DNA from: Excoecaria cochinchinensis
Taxonomy: Eukaryota > Streptophyta > Magnoliopsida > Malpighiales > Euphorbiaceae
Length of the DNA stretch: 64,000 bases
NCBI GenBank assembly: GCA_947683425.1
Contig: CANTUQ010000037.1
Coordinates: 1,240,001-1,304,000, forward strand
Direction of reading: 5' to 3'
Shown: in pieces, positions 1 through 10,816 of the stretch
How the letters are laid out: the number at the start of each line of letters is the position of its first letter
How positions within the stretch are numbered: the stretch's first letter is position 1
Made by a program: the position numbers and the translations under genes
The notes under the pieces: model-generated
The model's database searches: none
Seen by the model: only the letters and a program-made list of their open reading frames with translations
Told to the model about the DNA's origin: nothing

Positions 1-62
1 CATAGAAATAATTATATTATATTTTTTCTTTCATCAGTTTTTTGAAATGGTGATAACAATCC

Positions 63-87
63 ATATATATATATATATATATATATA
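63..87. repeat. (AT)n microsatellite
   Basis: Uninterrupted AT dinucleotide run upstream of the U5 snRNA promoter. No coding signal. Confidence 0.9.
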
Positions 88-180
88 AACATAAAGTAAA
101 TATTTTATAGCTAGTTGGATATAGTTTCTTAGATGTTTCAACTTTTGGTAGCTAACTAACGTGAACAAAATGATAGTAGC

Positions 181-233
181 ATCCCACATTGCTTAAAAGC
201 AAGCTGCCCAACACCCAAACTTGGATATTTAAG
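181..233 (+). promoter_or_regulatory. U5 snRNA promoter (USE + TATA)
   Basis: ATCCCACATTG at 181-191 matches the plant snRNA upstream sequence element RTCCCACATCG at 10 of 11 positions. A TATA-like GATATTTAAG lies at 224-233. The gap between the two is about 32 bp. In plants this longer spacing is the established mark of RNA polymerase II snRNA genes (U1, U2, U4, U5), whereas polymerase III genes (U6) have the boxes about ten bases closer. The TATA box is about 25-30 bp before the inferred U5 start. Confidence 0.8.
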
Positions 234-257
234 TAGAAGCAAACGCAGCCATCCGAA

Positions 258-388
258 TCACGAAGCCATGCTGTAAGCACAGAGCGGACTATTCTTTCGC
301 CTTTTACTAAAGAATACCGTGTGCTTGCCGCTAAAAGTGGCATACGATCATTTTTGTAAGGGTCATTCTGTTTAGAATGATCCCTTTA
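258..388 (+). ncRNA. U5: U5 spliceosomal snRNA
   Basis: U5 is the snRNA of the U5 and U4/U6.U5 snRNPs; its loop I aligns the exon ends during splicing. The invariant loop sequence GCCTTTTAC is at 299-307 and is closed by the stem TATTCTT/AAGAATA. A further stem pairs AGCACA with TGTGCT. An Sm-type site (CATTTTTGT) lies around 349-357. A 3' terminal hairpin follows at 359-385 (AGGGTCATTCT, loop GTTT, AGAATGATCCCT). About 10 bp past the hairpin, ACTCCAA (397-403) is one mismatch from the plant snRNA 3' box AGTNNAA. The 5' end is inferred from the TATA distance and may be off by several bases. Core, stems, Sm site and promoter are all intact, so this is probably a real gene, though a recent pseudogene copy cannot be excluded. 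Confidence 0.85.
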
Positions 389-403
389 CCATATCAACTC
401 CAA

Positions 404-1144
404 ACTTTTCAACTTTTAATTAAGAATAGATAGGTAAAATTTCTTAATTGGACAGATTTGATCAACTTAAGTTTGGTATTGCAATCAAGTTGGAATTTAA
501 AGAAATGATTTAATACTGGCAAACTTAATTTAGAAACCGCCATTAATGGATTATGCAGCCCAGTGTGCGGCTTGTTTTCTATGTAAACATTGTGAGTGCT
601 TTCTTAGTTTTACTTGGTAAATGTATCAGAACCAATTTGCTAAAAGATTAGTTTTCCTTCTAGTACAAATCTGCAGTCAAGAACAAAACCAATAACGTTC
701 TTTTTTTTTTTAATTGGATCTCACTTGCCAGTTCCTAGTTTTTACCCTCTTAAATCAGGAAAGGTGAGAAAAATGATCATTGTTTTTATGCACAAATTCA
801 ACTTTAAATTGAAATAGAAAACAGAAGCTCTTGTTGGTTTCTCCGCAATTAAGGACAAAGCAGATGGTAAACCAAATTCTGTACATAATTAATTTATTCT
901 CTATTTTCAAGTAGCCAACTTTACTAATTTTTTTATATATTATTTTTTTGTTCCTATGAGATCCATTCCACAAGAACAATATTGAGCAATAAATTGAATA
1001 ACATTCAACAATATTGAGCAATCACCTTAGTGAGCCAATAACTTTTTTACTAATCATCAGAATATGCAAACAACAATATTGAGCAATTGGAAATATAATA
1101 ATAGTGGAATCGTTTGCCCCACATATTAAATAGGAAAAATGTTC
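404..1144. other. AT-rich intergenic sequence, no gene seen
   Basis: No reading frame with recognisable similarity and no RNA gene. It contains three copies of ACAATATTGAGCAAT at 976-990, 1008-1022 and 1073-1087. These look like remnants of short insertions or duplications. Confidence 0.6.
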
Positions 1145-1658
1145 AAATTTATTCTTAAACTATTGAAAATTGTACATATTTACTATTTAAATATATTATG
1201 AGCTAAAATTATCTTCAACTATTGAAAATCCTATACATTTGTGCTATTACGTAATTAGATCAATCAGCCACTAAATTTACTCTTAAACTATTGAAAATTG
1301 TACACTACAAAAAAAACTTAAAATAGCGACTAAAATTAGCGACTGAACATTTTAGTCGCTAATTAGCGACTGTTTCAAGAATTAGTCGCTAAATTTAATT
1401 TTTTTATTTTTTGCGACTAAATTAGCGACTAAAAGAAGAAACAGTCGCTAAAATTTGGCAGCAATTTATCGCGCTTTTTTTGCGACTAAAAATTAAGTCG
1501 CTAATTTTTTGCGACTATTTTAGCGACTAAACAAATAGTTGCTAAAATAGCGATTGAATAGCGACGGATTTTTCCGTCGCTAAAAAATTTTCAAATTTTT
1601 TAAATACCAAAAGAATAATAATACTACTAAAATAATAATAATTATAATTATACTACTA

Positions 1659-1660
<2 letters not shown>

Positions 1661-1710
<50 letters not shown>
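1661..1710. repeat. (AAT)n microsatellite inside CACTA1
   Basis: A long AAT run just inside the left subterminal array. Read on the minus strand it gives poly-isoleucine or poly-tyrosine frames that are artefacts. AAT runs recur in a similar place in several CACTA elements of this window. Confidence 0.85.
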
Positions 1711-1711
<1 letters not shown>

Positions 1712-1794
1712 GAAAATAAATTAATAAAGAGAGAGAGACAAAAATAGGGAACAAAAGAAGCAAATGGGAAAAACAAAAGAAAAGAATAGAGAGT

Positions 1795-2270
1795 GGGAAG
1801 AGAAATGAAAACGTAGGGGAAGGGGAAGGGGAAGAAGAAATCGAGAACGGATAGGCGGAGGGATGGAGCGCCGGTGACTCGCGCACCAGCGTCGGCGAAA
1901 GCCAACGCTCGCAACAGTACCGCACCACCGCCTTTCTTTCCCAAGCGTCGCCGCCGTCTCTTTCTACTCTCCAAATCGAAGGATTTTCATGGGGTTTCCG
2001 GCGACCTCCTGAGACGGTTGGGACACGGACAACACCGGACCATTGCTGACGGTGAGACGAGTCTTCCCTTACCCTTTGATTGTCACATTCGCCGGCAACA
2101 GCTAGATCGGAGAGGAGGATACCACGTCCTTCCGACGCCATTTCCGACCAAACTACGGATCTGTAAGGCTCGTGAGCACTGGCGGGAGGCTCCTGATGCT
2201 CCGATCTTCATTTCGGCAGTGGCGATGTCATCACCGACGAAGGCTCCGAGGAAGCTCCTATTGATGTGAT
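1795..2270 (+). other. GC-rich block of CACTA1 (probable transposase 5' region)
   Basis: GC content rises sharply after a purine-rich GGGGAAGG stretch. An open frame runs 1874-2269 (131 codons on +), arginine- and proline-rich at its start, with no domain I recognise. A comparable block lies at 57040-57510 in CACTA5, with short shared words such as CGGCAGTGG followed by GTGTC or GATGTC near its end. It may be a relic first exon plus 5' UTR; translation is uncertain. Confidence 0.4.
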
Positions 2271-4976
2271 TCAGCCATTCAAGTCACTACCAAGTCCATC
2301 TTATGCTCAAAAATGCCACTATTTGTAAAGAAATCACAAAACTGGTGATTAGGGAAAACAAATTTGTTAAAAAAAAAAGACAGAAAAATAATTCGTTAAC
2401 TGTAACTTAAAAATTCTATCAAATTAGACAAATAACAAGGCAAAAGCTATATCCATATCTCCGTAAATCTGGGTTCTAAGACTATGTTTAACATAGAATT
2501 CTGGGATATAAGCTATGAGGTCCCCATATCTGATATCAAAGCTAACAAAAAGATAAGAGAATTTCCTAACCACATATTATTCATTTTCACGCCCACCCAA
2601 CAACAAGCAGACACTTGTTAAAGTATTTAGACCAGCATATATTAGGAAGAGATTCTAAAATTAGTACATTTCAAATATTCTAAAATTAAGTATTTAGAGA
2701 TTAGAGTTCTTAAAGGTGGATATTAGCAAAGATCCTAAATTATGTTTAAATTAAGTATTGCAAGATATTAGCAATTATATAATCTAATCATTGTAAGTTT
2801 ACACAAAAAATCAATTTAAACATAATGAAACACAAAGCAAATGAGGTTTCATTCATCCTTCATATATTCGCTTAAGCATTTATTATTGACTTAAACGAGT
2901 TAAATAGATTTTAGAGCCTTAACCATTATAAGTTAATGAAGGAATCAGACCCAGAAAAATGAAATAAAGAAAACTAAACTTATGAATCACTTAACATTAT
3001 TTAACCAAATCATTGAAAGCTTACATAAAAAATCAATTGGACTAGATTGCTGAAATATATAAGTTGCATTTAATATGGCCCTAGAAATATATAAGTTGCA
3101 GATCAGGAGCTAATTCTTTCTTTATTTTAAATCTTATATTTCCCATTATTTATTTTAGCAAAATGGTTTAACGGTTATCCACAGTGCCTATTTCTTTTCT
3201 TTTATTATGTTTCAATTTGGATATGCTTGGCCATTTAAAGATGTTATGTCTTTTCTTCTCTGAATAATCTTGATTTTCTGTTCATTTGGAAAGAAAGTAA
3301 CTTTGAATCAGCAGTTTTTCAGTACATGCCATTCAAATGGGTAAAAAGGTTACGTCTATATTTGAGCATGCCATTAATGGATTTTGAATTGTGTAAGGTT
3401 CTGTTCAATAAGTTAAATATTGGTTCTAGGATGTAAATCAAGGTAAAATAGGTGGACTCCTGCTGCTGATGTATTAAATAGTAGATGTAGTTAGTTTATA
3501 TGTAAACTTACTGGTGGATGGCTGGGTGGATTAAAAAGGTTGTAAATTGCTGTGTTGAGTTCTGCAGATTGTGTGTTTGTTGTTATGCTTGGCTGAAATT
3601 CATGTTGATTGCTTATCGTTTTTCCACCTGAGCAAGGTAGAATCGCTTGACAGCATGAATGTGGTTGATTAGTCAAATCTTTCACTAAACACATATTTTT
3701 TGTGTCATTCTTTGTTCCCTTACTTTTCACTTAACTTTTGGTTTGCCCTTTGGAGAAGCAGAGGGATATCATGCTGCATAATGTAAAAATAAACCTTATG
3801 CGCACACTAGAAGATAGTTTTTCTTATTTACTTTTATGCGTTGTTCATTGGACTGTTAATTTACTTGGCTCTAAACATGGATCTTTTATTTGTTTGATAC
3901 TAAAAGGATCTGATGGCCAATATACATTTTGTGGAGGAAAATCTAAATTTATTTTTTATTCTCTTAATATGTATTTTTGAATTTAAATAGAAAATAATTC
4001 TATGGTAGTCAAATTTGGATACATAATACATAAATTGGTATTATGTTTATACTATATTTGTTAATATGTAAATTTATGAAATATATATATATATTTTAGT
4101 TAATTAATTAAGTGGGAAATTTAGAAAATGGTAGCTCATGCCTTGTAATATATGAATTAGAATCAATCTTTCTTATTTTGATTTTTAATTTATTAATTTT
4201 GGTATATATTAATTTAAAAATTTTATTGATGACTTGTAGGTACTGGACTCGGATGAAATGTTGTTAAATATTTGGAGAATATATACTTTTAATTTAAGTA
4301 TTGTATAATTTAATATATTTTTATTATATTTGAATTATTGTGAACTTATTGTATAAAATTATTGTGAACTTTTATATATTGCTAAATAGCATTATTTAGT
4401 TTGAATTAGTATTTTTTAATTATTATACAGTTTAATTTGCTTTTTTGATATTATATTTTTAAATTAATAGTAATATTGAAAATATTGTATAATTATTATT
4501 TACATAAATTAAATTAAATTTTGGATGTAATAATAATAATAAAAAATTAAATCGAAAATTGTAATAAAAAATTAAAATAAAAAGAATATTAAAAATATAA
4601 TATTTTTAGCGACGGAAAAGAGACGAATTTTCCGTCGCTAATAAATATTTATGTAACTAATTTTAGAGTTATTTAGCGACTGAAATTTTATTTTTAGCGA
4701 CGGAATTTTCTGTCGCTATTTTTAGCAACCGTTTTATAAGTTAGTCGCAAATTTTTTGCGACGGCGCTAATAGCGACTGCTAGTCGCGGCGTCGCTAAAA
4801 TTCATTAGCGAAGAAAAAAGTTCAATTAGCGACGGAAATTTCGATCGCTAATTGACTGTTTTTTTTGTAGCGGTACACATTTGCTATTTAAATATATTTA
4901 TGGGCTAAAATTATTTTCAAATATTGAAAATGCTACACATTTGCGCTATTACATAATTGGATCAATCTGCCACTAA

Positions 4977-5520
4977 AATTACTGGAACTTCATATAAGCA
5001 AATGGAAACACATGAGAGGCTGGTTGAAACCATAAATTTATCATATTTGCACCATAGATTAATATCTTATTTTAATTCACGAAACATTATTAAAGTTTCT
5101 TACCATTACCATTAGATATTTTTCGTTATTTTAACAAATTTACCATTAAAAATTTAAACCATTTTCTAAGAGTTAAAATAAAGTGTTAATCTACAATGCA
5201 AAATATATTTGAAGTACGAATATGTAAAATTTCAATACTCCAAGACTCCTTTAACCCAAAAGTTGTAGATGAAGAGATTAAATGCCAGGCTTTCATCTTG
5301 AAAAGCATCTCTTCACAGAAATAGTAAAAAATTAGAGTTAAAACTGAAATAGATAAGAGCTGCGCGGATGCAAGCTGCCATAACCACATTTTTTATGTAG
5401 GCTCTCCCACATGAGAAGACCTTAAACAGATGCACCTCCTAAGGGGGTTTTTTTTTAAATGGGGTGAAATTACAAAGAAATTAGGGAAAGGGGGCTACAG
5501 TAAAAGTATTTAGGAAAAAG
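4977..5520. other. AT-rich spacer, no gene seen
   Basis: No recognisable coding sequence. The right part, from about 5440, is a homopolymer-rich boundary leading into the palindrome array. Confidence 0.5.
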
Positions 5521-5528
5521 GGGTGATA

Positions 5529-5775
5529 GAAACCGGCGCTACAGTGCGCCGGTTTCAGACAGGGGTGGGCCCAGCCGGCTGAACCGGCTGGGGTGATAAA
5601 AACCGGCACTGCAGGTGCCGGTAGGGGTATAATTTTGCTGGAAACCGGCGCCATGTGGCACCGGTTTCTAGCAATGCTGGAAGCAGCAGCTTTGCTGGAA
5701 ACCGGCGCCACCTGGCGCCGGTTTCCAGCAAGGCTGCAGCCCCCTGCAGCTTCACGTGGAGCTGCAGGGGAGTGA
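5529..5775. repeat. Array of ACCGGCGCC palindromes
   Basis: Near-perfect inverted repeats of the form GAAACCGGCGC-N-GCGCCGGTTTC occur at 5529-5556, 5641-5668 and 5698-5725. A related AACCGGCAC/GTGCCGGT hairpin is at 5601-5622 and a GCCGGCTGAACCGGC element at about 5574-5588. CTGCAG-centred palindromes follow at about 5733-5768. Because the motif is palindromic, both strands give open frames repeating ETGA-W--RF, which I do not regard as genes. The array directly precedes the plant mobile domain exon. Confidence 0.85.
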
Positions 5776-5945
5776 TGGAATGTCACATATAGAAGGGATA
5801 TATGGACATACCGCGAAATATTTGATACACAAGGACTAGAAGAGGTACTTTGTGCAATTTTTGTACATATGTTGGTAGATTAAATTAAACTTAAAAATTA
5901 ATTTTAATGAATATTTAAGATGACCTGTGATAATTTGCTATGCAG

Positions 5946-6344
5946 TTTGAATGGGAGCCGTACCACAATGTAATTCAACTGCTTCCCGATGTATGTAGGA
6001 GTGGCCAACAAAGTTGGATGGCTGTCATTCCGTTGATATGTTTCTATATCATAGAGTGGCACCATCCTGACAGGGTCATGCGTCAATTCGGTTTCGACCA
6101 ACAAATTCCATCGCCCCCACTTATACAAGACAATCTGCATACAATTGATATGCGGGGACAAACTCAGGTGAATTGGGCGATACATTTTGCAGCCTTTATA
6201 AATGAATGGAATAACCGGCATGGTCGTGTTGTACTTGGCCAACTTCGAAGACGGCCATTGCATTATCGATCTGAATACATGCAATGGTACGTGCAAAGAA
6301 CTAGACGGTGGATAACTCCAAATGGTGCGAGACGAGGAGCTACA
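5946..6344 (+). pseudogene. Plant mobile domain (PMD/MAIN-like) exon
   Basis: The frame reads FEWEPY, then CFYIIEWHHPDRVMRQFG, QIP, and later NWAIHFAAFINEWNNR and RPLHYRSEYMQWY. These are hallmark words of the plant mobile domain (PF10536, aminotransferase-like/MAIN-like). In plants this domain occurs in host MAIN-family genes and as cargo of MULE and gypsy elements; its biochemical role is not settled. The exon is open for 133 codons. It is preceded by a good acceptor (TTTGCTATGCAG) and followed by a consensus donor (GTAAGT at 6345-6350). I see no upstream or downstream PMD exons, so it is probably a fragment. It lies about 160 bp from a MULE transposase relic on the opposite strand, which suggests a MULE-PMD composite. 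Confidence 0.7.
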
Positions 6345-6476
6345 GTAAGTTTTATTCTTTATTTTATATTACACAATTACTATATATGTATGGTACCGAT
6401 TTTTGATGTGCAACGGCGTTATGTATAACTATATATTACAAGTTATGTAATAAATATTAACAAATATTAATAAAGA

Positions 6477-6500
6477 TATATATATATATATATATATATA
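6477..6500. repeat. (TA)n microsatellite
   Basis: TA run at the point where the MULE transposase frame ends. It may mark a rearrangement breakpoint. Confidence 0.85.
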
Positions 6501-6501
6501 A

Positions 6502-7299
6502 TTATATATATAAATTAACAATAGCAAACGCTACTGGGTATAAGAAATTATTGCCATCTACGGAAGTTGCAATCAACAAAGTTTGATGAAACTTTCCTGT
6601 CAAAAAGGTTCCATCAATTAGTAAGACTGGCTTACAGTGAGGTAGTCCCTCAATGCATGGCTTGAACACCCAGAAGAGCCTTTTGAATTGTTTGCAATTG
6701 GGCCTCATACTTTCGTCAACAACAAAGTCATATGCAGTTCCAGGATTGTATGTCTCCATTACTTTCATGTATCCCGGCAACCTACCATAAGAACCCTCAT
6801 AATTACCGAAAATCTCCTCCAAAGCCTTAGTTTTTGCATACCAGGCTTTACTGTAAGAGATATCATAATTGAACCGATTTCTCATATCAGCAATTATTAC
6901 GCTGACCCTAAGATCAGGTGCAGCACTAACCATTTCAAGTATACAATCACAAATAATTTGCGAATCAAGCTGTCTATGGTGTTGTGACACCGCTGAAGCA
7001 TTACAGTTATGAGGTCCCTTGTAAACACTAATGCTCCAATAGGGACAGGTCCTTTTTTTTATTGCTCGCAATCTCCACGGACAACCTACTTCAGCGCGTG
7101 TACAGCATACCGCCCAGTACGTTGTCTTCGACTCTACCACTTTGTATGACACATTATTAAGAATTGAGAACTTTTTCACACATGCCGGATTCCGGTCAAC
7201 ATGACTTTTGTGCAATAATGTTAAAAGTTCAGTGACATTTAAGTAAGAAAAAAAAAAGTCGGTTACTTTTGCGCGATAAGTGATAAGTTGAGTGACCAT
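6502..7299 (-). pseudogene. MULE (MuDR-like) transposase, N-terminal part
   Basis: The reverse-strand frame has a WRKY/GCM1-like zinc-finger region (CPWRLRA ... WSISVYKGPHNCN). It is followed by the helical segment typical of plant MULE transposases and then LLIDGTFLTGKFHQTLL with DGNNFLYPVAFAIV. The last block includes the first catalytic aspartate region of the MULE DDE domain (PF10551). Coding similarity stops at about 6510, so the rest of the DDE domain, the SWIM finger and the C-terminus are missing. The first ~40 codons run through a terminal-repeat-like stretch ending AAAATTGACCCTT at about 7316, so the true start is probably downstream of 7299. Its neighbour is the PMD exon. Confidence 0.8.
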
Positions 7300-7316
7300 G
7301 AGTAAAATTGACCCTT

Positions 7317-7577
7317 AGATCTTGTGTGAAAGTTAGCCCGTGACACCAAGTTCATGCTTGAAATTATCCGGCGTGGGATTTAATGAAGTTGACCATTCAA
7401 AAAGAGTTATAGATGTTAGACGTAAAGAAATAGCTCATAATGTTGGCCATACACATATAACCATGAGAGTGAACTGTTAAATATTTCTTTATTTCTATTT
7501 CTGAGTTAAATATTTTATACGCAAGTGTAGCATGGTTTCCAAAAGTAAATTTTTATAAGACGAGAACGAAATTAAAA
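7317..7577. other. Spacer, no gene seen
   Basis: No coding or structural signal recognised. Confidence 0.5.
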
Positions 7578-7881
7578 GGGAAAATGTATTAAAAATGCCC
7601 CTTTTATTTTAGGGTACTAAAATGCTTTTAAGGTTTACTTTGTATCAAAAATGCTATTTAATTTGGTACAAAAATGATCTCGTAGCTAATTTCCATTCAT
7701 TAATTATGAACTAATGGATCTGATGTGGCTGATATTTGGATCAATAATGTCAACAGCACGTCATCATCATGGGGCTCACCATTTGAGGCATGTTTAGAGA
7801 CATTTTAGTACTCTACATACAATATTGAAAGCATTTTAGTGCTCTGAAAAAAATGTTAGTGGCAATTTAATACATTTTTCC
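7578..7881. mobile_element. MITE-like element with terminal inverted repeats
   Basis: The left end GGGAAAATGTATTAAAAATG and the right end, read in reverse, GGAAAAATGTATTAAATTGC are inverted copies for about 18 bp. The interior is non-coding. No convincing target duplication is visible, so superfamily and limits are uncertain; the shape is Mutator- or hAT-like. Confidence 0.5.
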
Positions 7882-8224
7882 ATAAATAACTTTCGCAATA
7901 ATAAGAAAGTTACAATACAGTTTGTTATTATAGCAATGCTACAAATAGATAAAACAAATAAATAAATAACCATGAAATATTACAATTATCAATTAATATT
8001 GGGTTAATGAAAAAAAAAAAAAACACCAGTGTGAACTGCACATTGGCGATATATTTATACAAGACTTCTACTCTGAGCACACGCAATGAAACGGTAGATA
8101 GTCAAGTGAAATCCAATACACAAAATATACAAAATAATTTAATTTATGGACAGCATCATTATGGTAAAGGCCGTAATGCTAAGAGAATAATTACTGCAAG
8201 ACATAAAGGAAAGGTCATAAGCGT
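7882..8224. other. AT-rich spacer, no gene seen
   Basis: A frame at 8007-8261 runs into the CACTA2 terminus and is not coding. Confidence 0.5.
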
Positions 8225-8242
8225 CACTACAAGAAAAAATAG

Positions 8243-8495
8243 ATTTAGCGACGGAAAATAGCAACCGATTTCCGTCGCTATTGGGATTTAGCGACTGAAG
8301 TTAGTCAACAAAATTTCCGTCGCTATATACGATGTCGCTAAATTTAGCGATCGAAAATTAATCGACAGAAATTTACCATCGCTAAAAATAGCGACGGAAC
8401 TCATTTTTCCGTCGGTAAATTTAGCGACGGATTAAACATTTCCGTCGCTAAATATAGAGATGGAATATAATTTTGAAATAGAGTTCCGTCGCTAA
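8243..8495. repeat. CACTA2 left subterminal motif array
   Basis: Repeated TTTAGCGACGGAA and TTCCGTCGCTAA motifs in both orientations, often as inverted pairs 20-30 bp apart. In En/Spm such arrays are TNPA binding sites; that role here is by analogy. Confidence 0.8.
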
Positions 8496-8764
8496 ATGCA
8501 ATTTTCTTAATATATTTTATAATTTTTTATTTATTTAATTATTTTTTATATATTAAATTTAAATTATAATTATAATAAATATCAACATGTATATTAAAAT
8601 GAAATAACTATAAAAATTGCAATCGATAAAATTAATATAATTAAAAATATATTTAATTAAAAAAAGGCAATATTGTATTATTAAGAAAACGTACTACAAA
8701 TAGTAAAGGAAATGTACTACAATAAAGGAAATGTACTACAAATAATTAAAAGCGATAAATAACT

Positions 8765-10697
8765 CTACGCATGAGGCGAATCAGGATGATCCTGTGAGGA
8801 ATTCAAATTTCGTAGAAGGAGCTCTTCCATCTATGACATTCGGTTCTTGAGCGCATCCAATTGGTTTTGAAGCTCACCACAGTTACCACAATTACTATTG
8901 GGTGAGGCTCGCCTACTGGATGCAGCTGTATTGGAACTGGAGGATTGCGAGTAGCACATGGTGGCAAAAGATCCCAAGCCAAAAATCCGTCCACGGCGGT
9001 CCTTACCTCCAGCTGCTTCAAGAAATGTCTGGGTGTGATCAATATTCTCAGATTCTGCTATCTGACGTTGCAGAGTTTCCTGTACTCGATCCTGTCATAC
9101 ATTTTATGCTTCATATTAATAGTACTAATTATTTACTAATATGATATATGAAAAGTAATAGTAAATTTTAAATCTAACATACATGGACTTGTCTTGCTCG
9201 GCTGTTGATGAAAGTTACTCCATCATTCTTTCGTGTATGTGTGCGCACAAACACCTCATATCGTGTAGGCGGCCTGCCCAAAGTTTTTTCTTGCAATCAA
9301 CATTAATTATTATTAATAGAATAAAAATTCGGCAAAATTTTCCCTTAATTCTTACCAAACCTCCTGTATAACAATTAATCAATCAATCATTTTTTCCATT
9401 ATTGCAGAATATTTTTTCGAGTATCATATATTCAATCAATTAGTCAACCAGTAAATTTGATAATTATCATGTATCACATTCCTGCCCAAAGTTGTTTTCT
9501 TGAGTTAAACATTATTATTACTAAAATTTCGGCAGAGTTTTCCCTTAATTTTTGCCAAACCTCCTGCAATATATTCAATCAATCAATCAACCAATCAATA
9601 TTTTTTGCCATCATCAGTCAATATTTTTTTTTAAGTCTCATGTATTCAATCAATCAATCAACAAAAAAATTGATAATTGTCAAATGTCGCATCAATTGCA
9701 ATAAGTACATCATTCATTTATAATAGTAAGATATTGGAAAACTTAGAAGTCTAGCTGCATGCTCACTGTGGGATAATGTTCCTCCAGTATGCACTGATGC
9801 ATTGACTCCATCCGTTGCTGCGCGCTTATTACTAGAATTTTGCTTGGAAAGGGCAACGTGTTCGGGTGATGTCCAATACAGCTGCCAGTGCGCCCATATT
9901 CCTTCGTTTATAAAATGAGGCCGTACACCCTTTGTGTGTAAGTGGTTCAAAAAGTCTTTATAGCGTACACGAGCTTGTCTTTCCCAAGCACCATACATGA
10001 GGTGATCAAATTGTGAATCCCAATAAAAAGCTTTCTGTGATAAAAAAAATATGAAAAATATAAAAATACTGCAAGTATTTATAAAATACGATAATAATAT
10101 TTGTGATATAAGAAGATAGAATAATAATCATTAGATAATGTATTTTCTTTACTTGAAACTCTTGAAAATAAAAATTTTTAGTTTCCTGAGATACATTTTT
10201 CCAAACATAACTTTCATGATCTATTTTCTCCCTGAATGTCCCAGTCATCGAGTGAGAGCACGACCCAGATGGCCTCAATCTAATAGACAAGTAATTGTAT
10301 AATCCTTTCATAAAATAGACACTAAAATATTAATATGAATTGTTTTATTAATCACTCACAGTTTATTTTGAATGACAATGTACATCCTTCCATCGAGTCT
10401 GACTTCTCCAGGATTAGGACCTTCCACTCTTACATCCCCTGTTATGTGTGACAGGAAAGAAGCAATATCTTCCGCAGGAGCTTGCATTGATGAACCAGCA
10501 GCTGTGGTAGATGGCATGGCAGATGATGTATTGTATGGTGTAGATGTAGATGATTGGTAACCCTGTGCGAAGGTACCTGAATCAGATGCAGTTATAGACG
10601 ACTGTAATCCATTAGCCAGATTTCGAGTAGTAGATCCCAACGACTGAAACCTCATCCTTGGAGGCAACATCTTCGAACTCTTCCTCTTATTCTGCAT
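8765..10697 (-). pseudogene. CACTA PF03004-class (TNPA-like) protein gene, multi-exon
   Basis: In En/Spm-like elements the second gene encodes a DNA-binding protein of the Ptta/En/Spm transposase family (PF03004, Transposase_24), which acts with the catalytic transposase at the element ends. Exon-like frames on the minus strand, in order: 10697-10356 (serine/threonine-rich N-terminus, ending RLDGRMYIVIQN); about 10311-10145 (RLRPSGSCSHS, YVWKNVSQETKNFYFQEF); about 10035-9715 (FDHLMYGAWERQARVRYKDF, GVRPHFINEGIWAHWQLYW, then VHTGGTLSHSEHAARL); and about 9020-8765 (GRIFGLGSFATMCYSQSSS, then a QNQLDALKNRM helix and stop at 8765). AT-rich introns separate the blocks. These frames are less damaged than TNP2, but I have not proved a continuous reading frame. 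Confidence 0.75.
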
Positions 10698-10816
10698 ATT
10701 TTTGACCTAAAACATAAGAAATCGATTAGTAACACACAGAAAATTATAATCAAACAAAGAAAAAAATATATATAGGACACGATATATATTAATAGTTTAC
10801 ACAATAATAAATTTTC

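Larger units (their letters stand above)
1303..4872 (+). mobile_element. CACTA1, non-autonomous CACTA (En/Spm) transposon
   Basis: It begins CACTACAAAAAAAACTT and ends GTTTTTTTTGTAGCG, the expected inverted termini with one substitution in the last bases. It is flanked by a 3-bp target duplication GTA (1300-1302 and 4873-4875), the duplication length typical of CACTA elements. Length is 3570 bp. Dense subterminal motifs of the TTAGCGACTAA/TTAGTCGCTAA and CCGTCGCTAA types occupy about 1320-1590 and 4605-4860. These are the class of sites bound by the TNPA-type protein of En/Spm. A GC- and purine-rich block sits at about 1795-2270. By analogy with CACTA2 it marks the transposase 5' side, so the element is read on the plus strand. 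No transposase domain remains. Confidence 0.9.
1145..4976. repeat. Tandem duplicated ~130-bp unit, second copy split by CACTA1
   Basis: The unit around 1145-1275 contains CTATTGAAAATTGTACAT, then a CTATTTAAATATAT stretch, GCTAAAATTAT and ATCAATC-GCCACTAAA. The same order of words restarts at about 1276, is cut at 1302, and resumes at 4876 immediately after the transposon, ending near 4976. Read across the insertion, the second copy matches the first, which provides a clean empty-site model for the transposon. Confidence 0.75.

Noticed and set aside
1648..2141. Minus-strand frames ending in poly-Ile or poly-Tyr
   Set aside because: They read through an AAT microsatellite and a GC-rich low-complexity block; no domain is present.
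5481..5786. Several overlapping frames on both strands with a repeated ETGA-W--RF peptide
   Set aside because: The underlying DNA is an array of palindromes, which opens frames on both strands at once.
8243..8495. Regularly recurring TTAGCGACGG motifs resembling a CRISPR-like repeat array
   Set aside because: Motifs are 10-13 bp, in both orientations, irregularly spaced and degenerate. They lie just inside CACTA termini in a plant genome, so they are transposon subterminal repeats.
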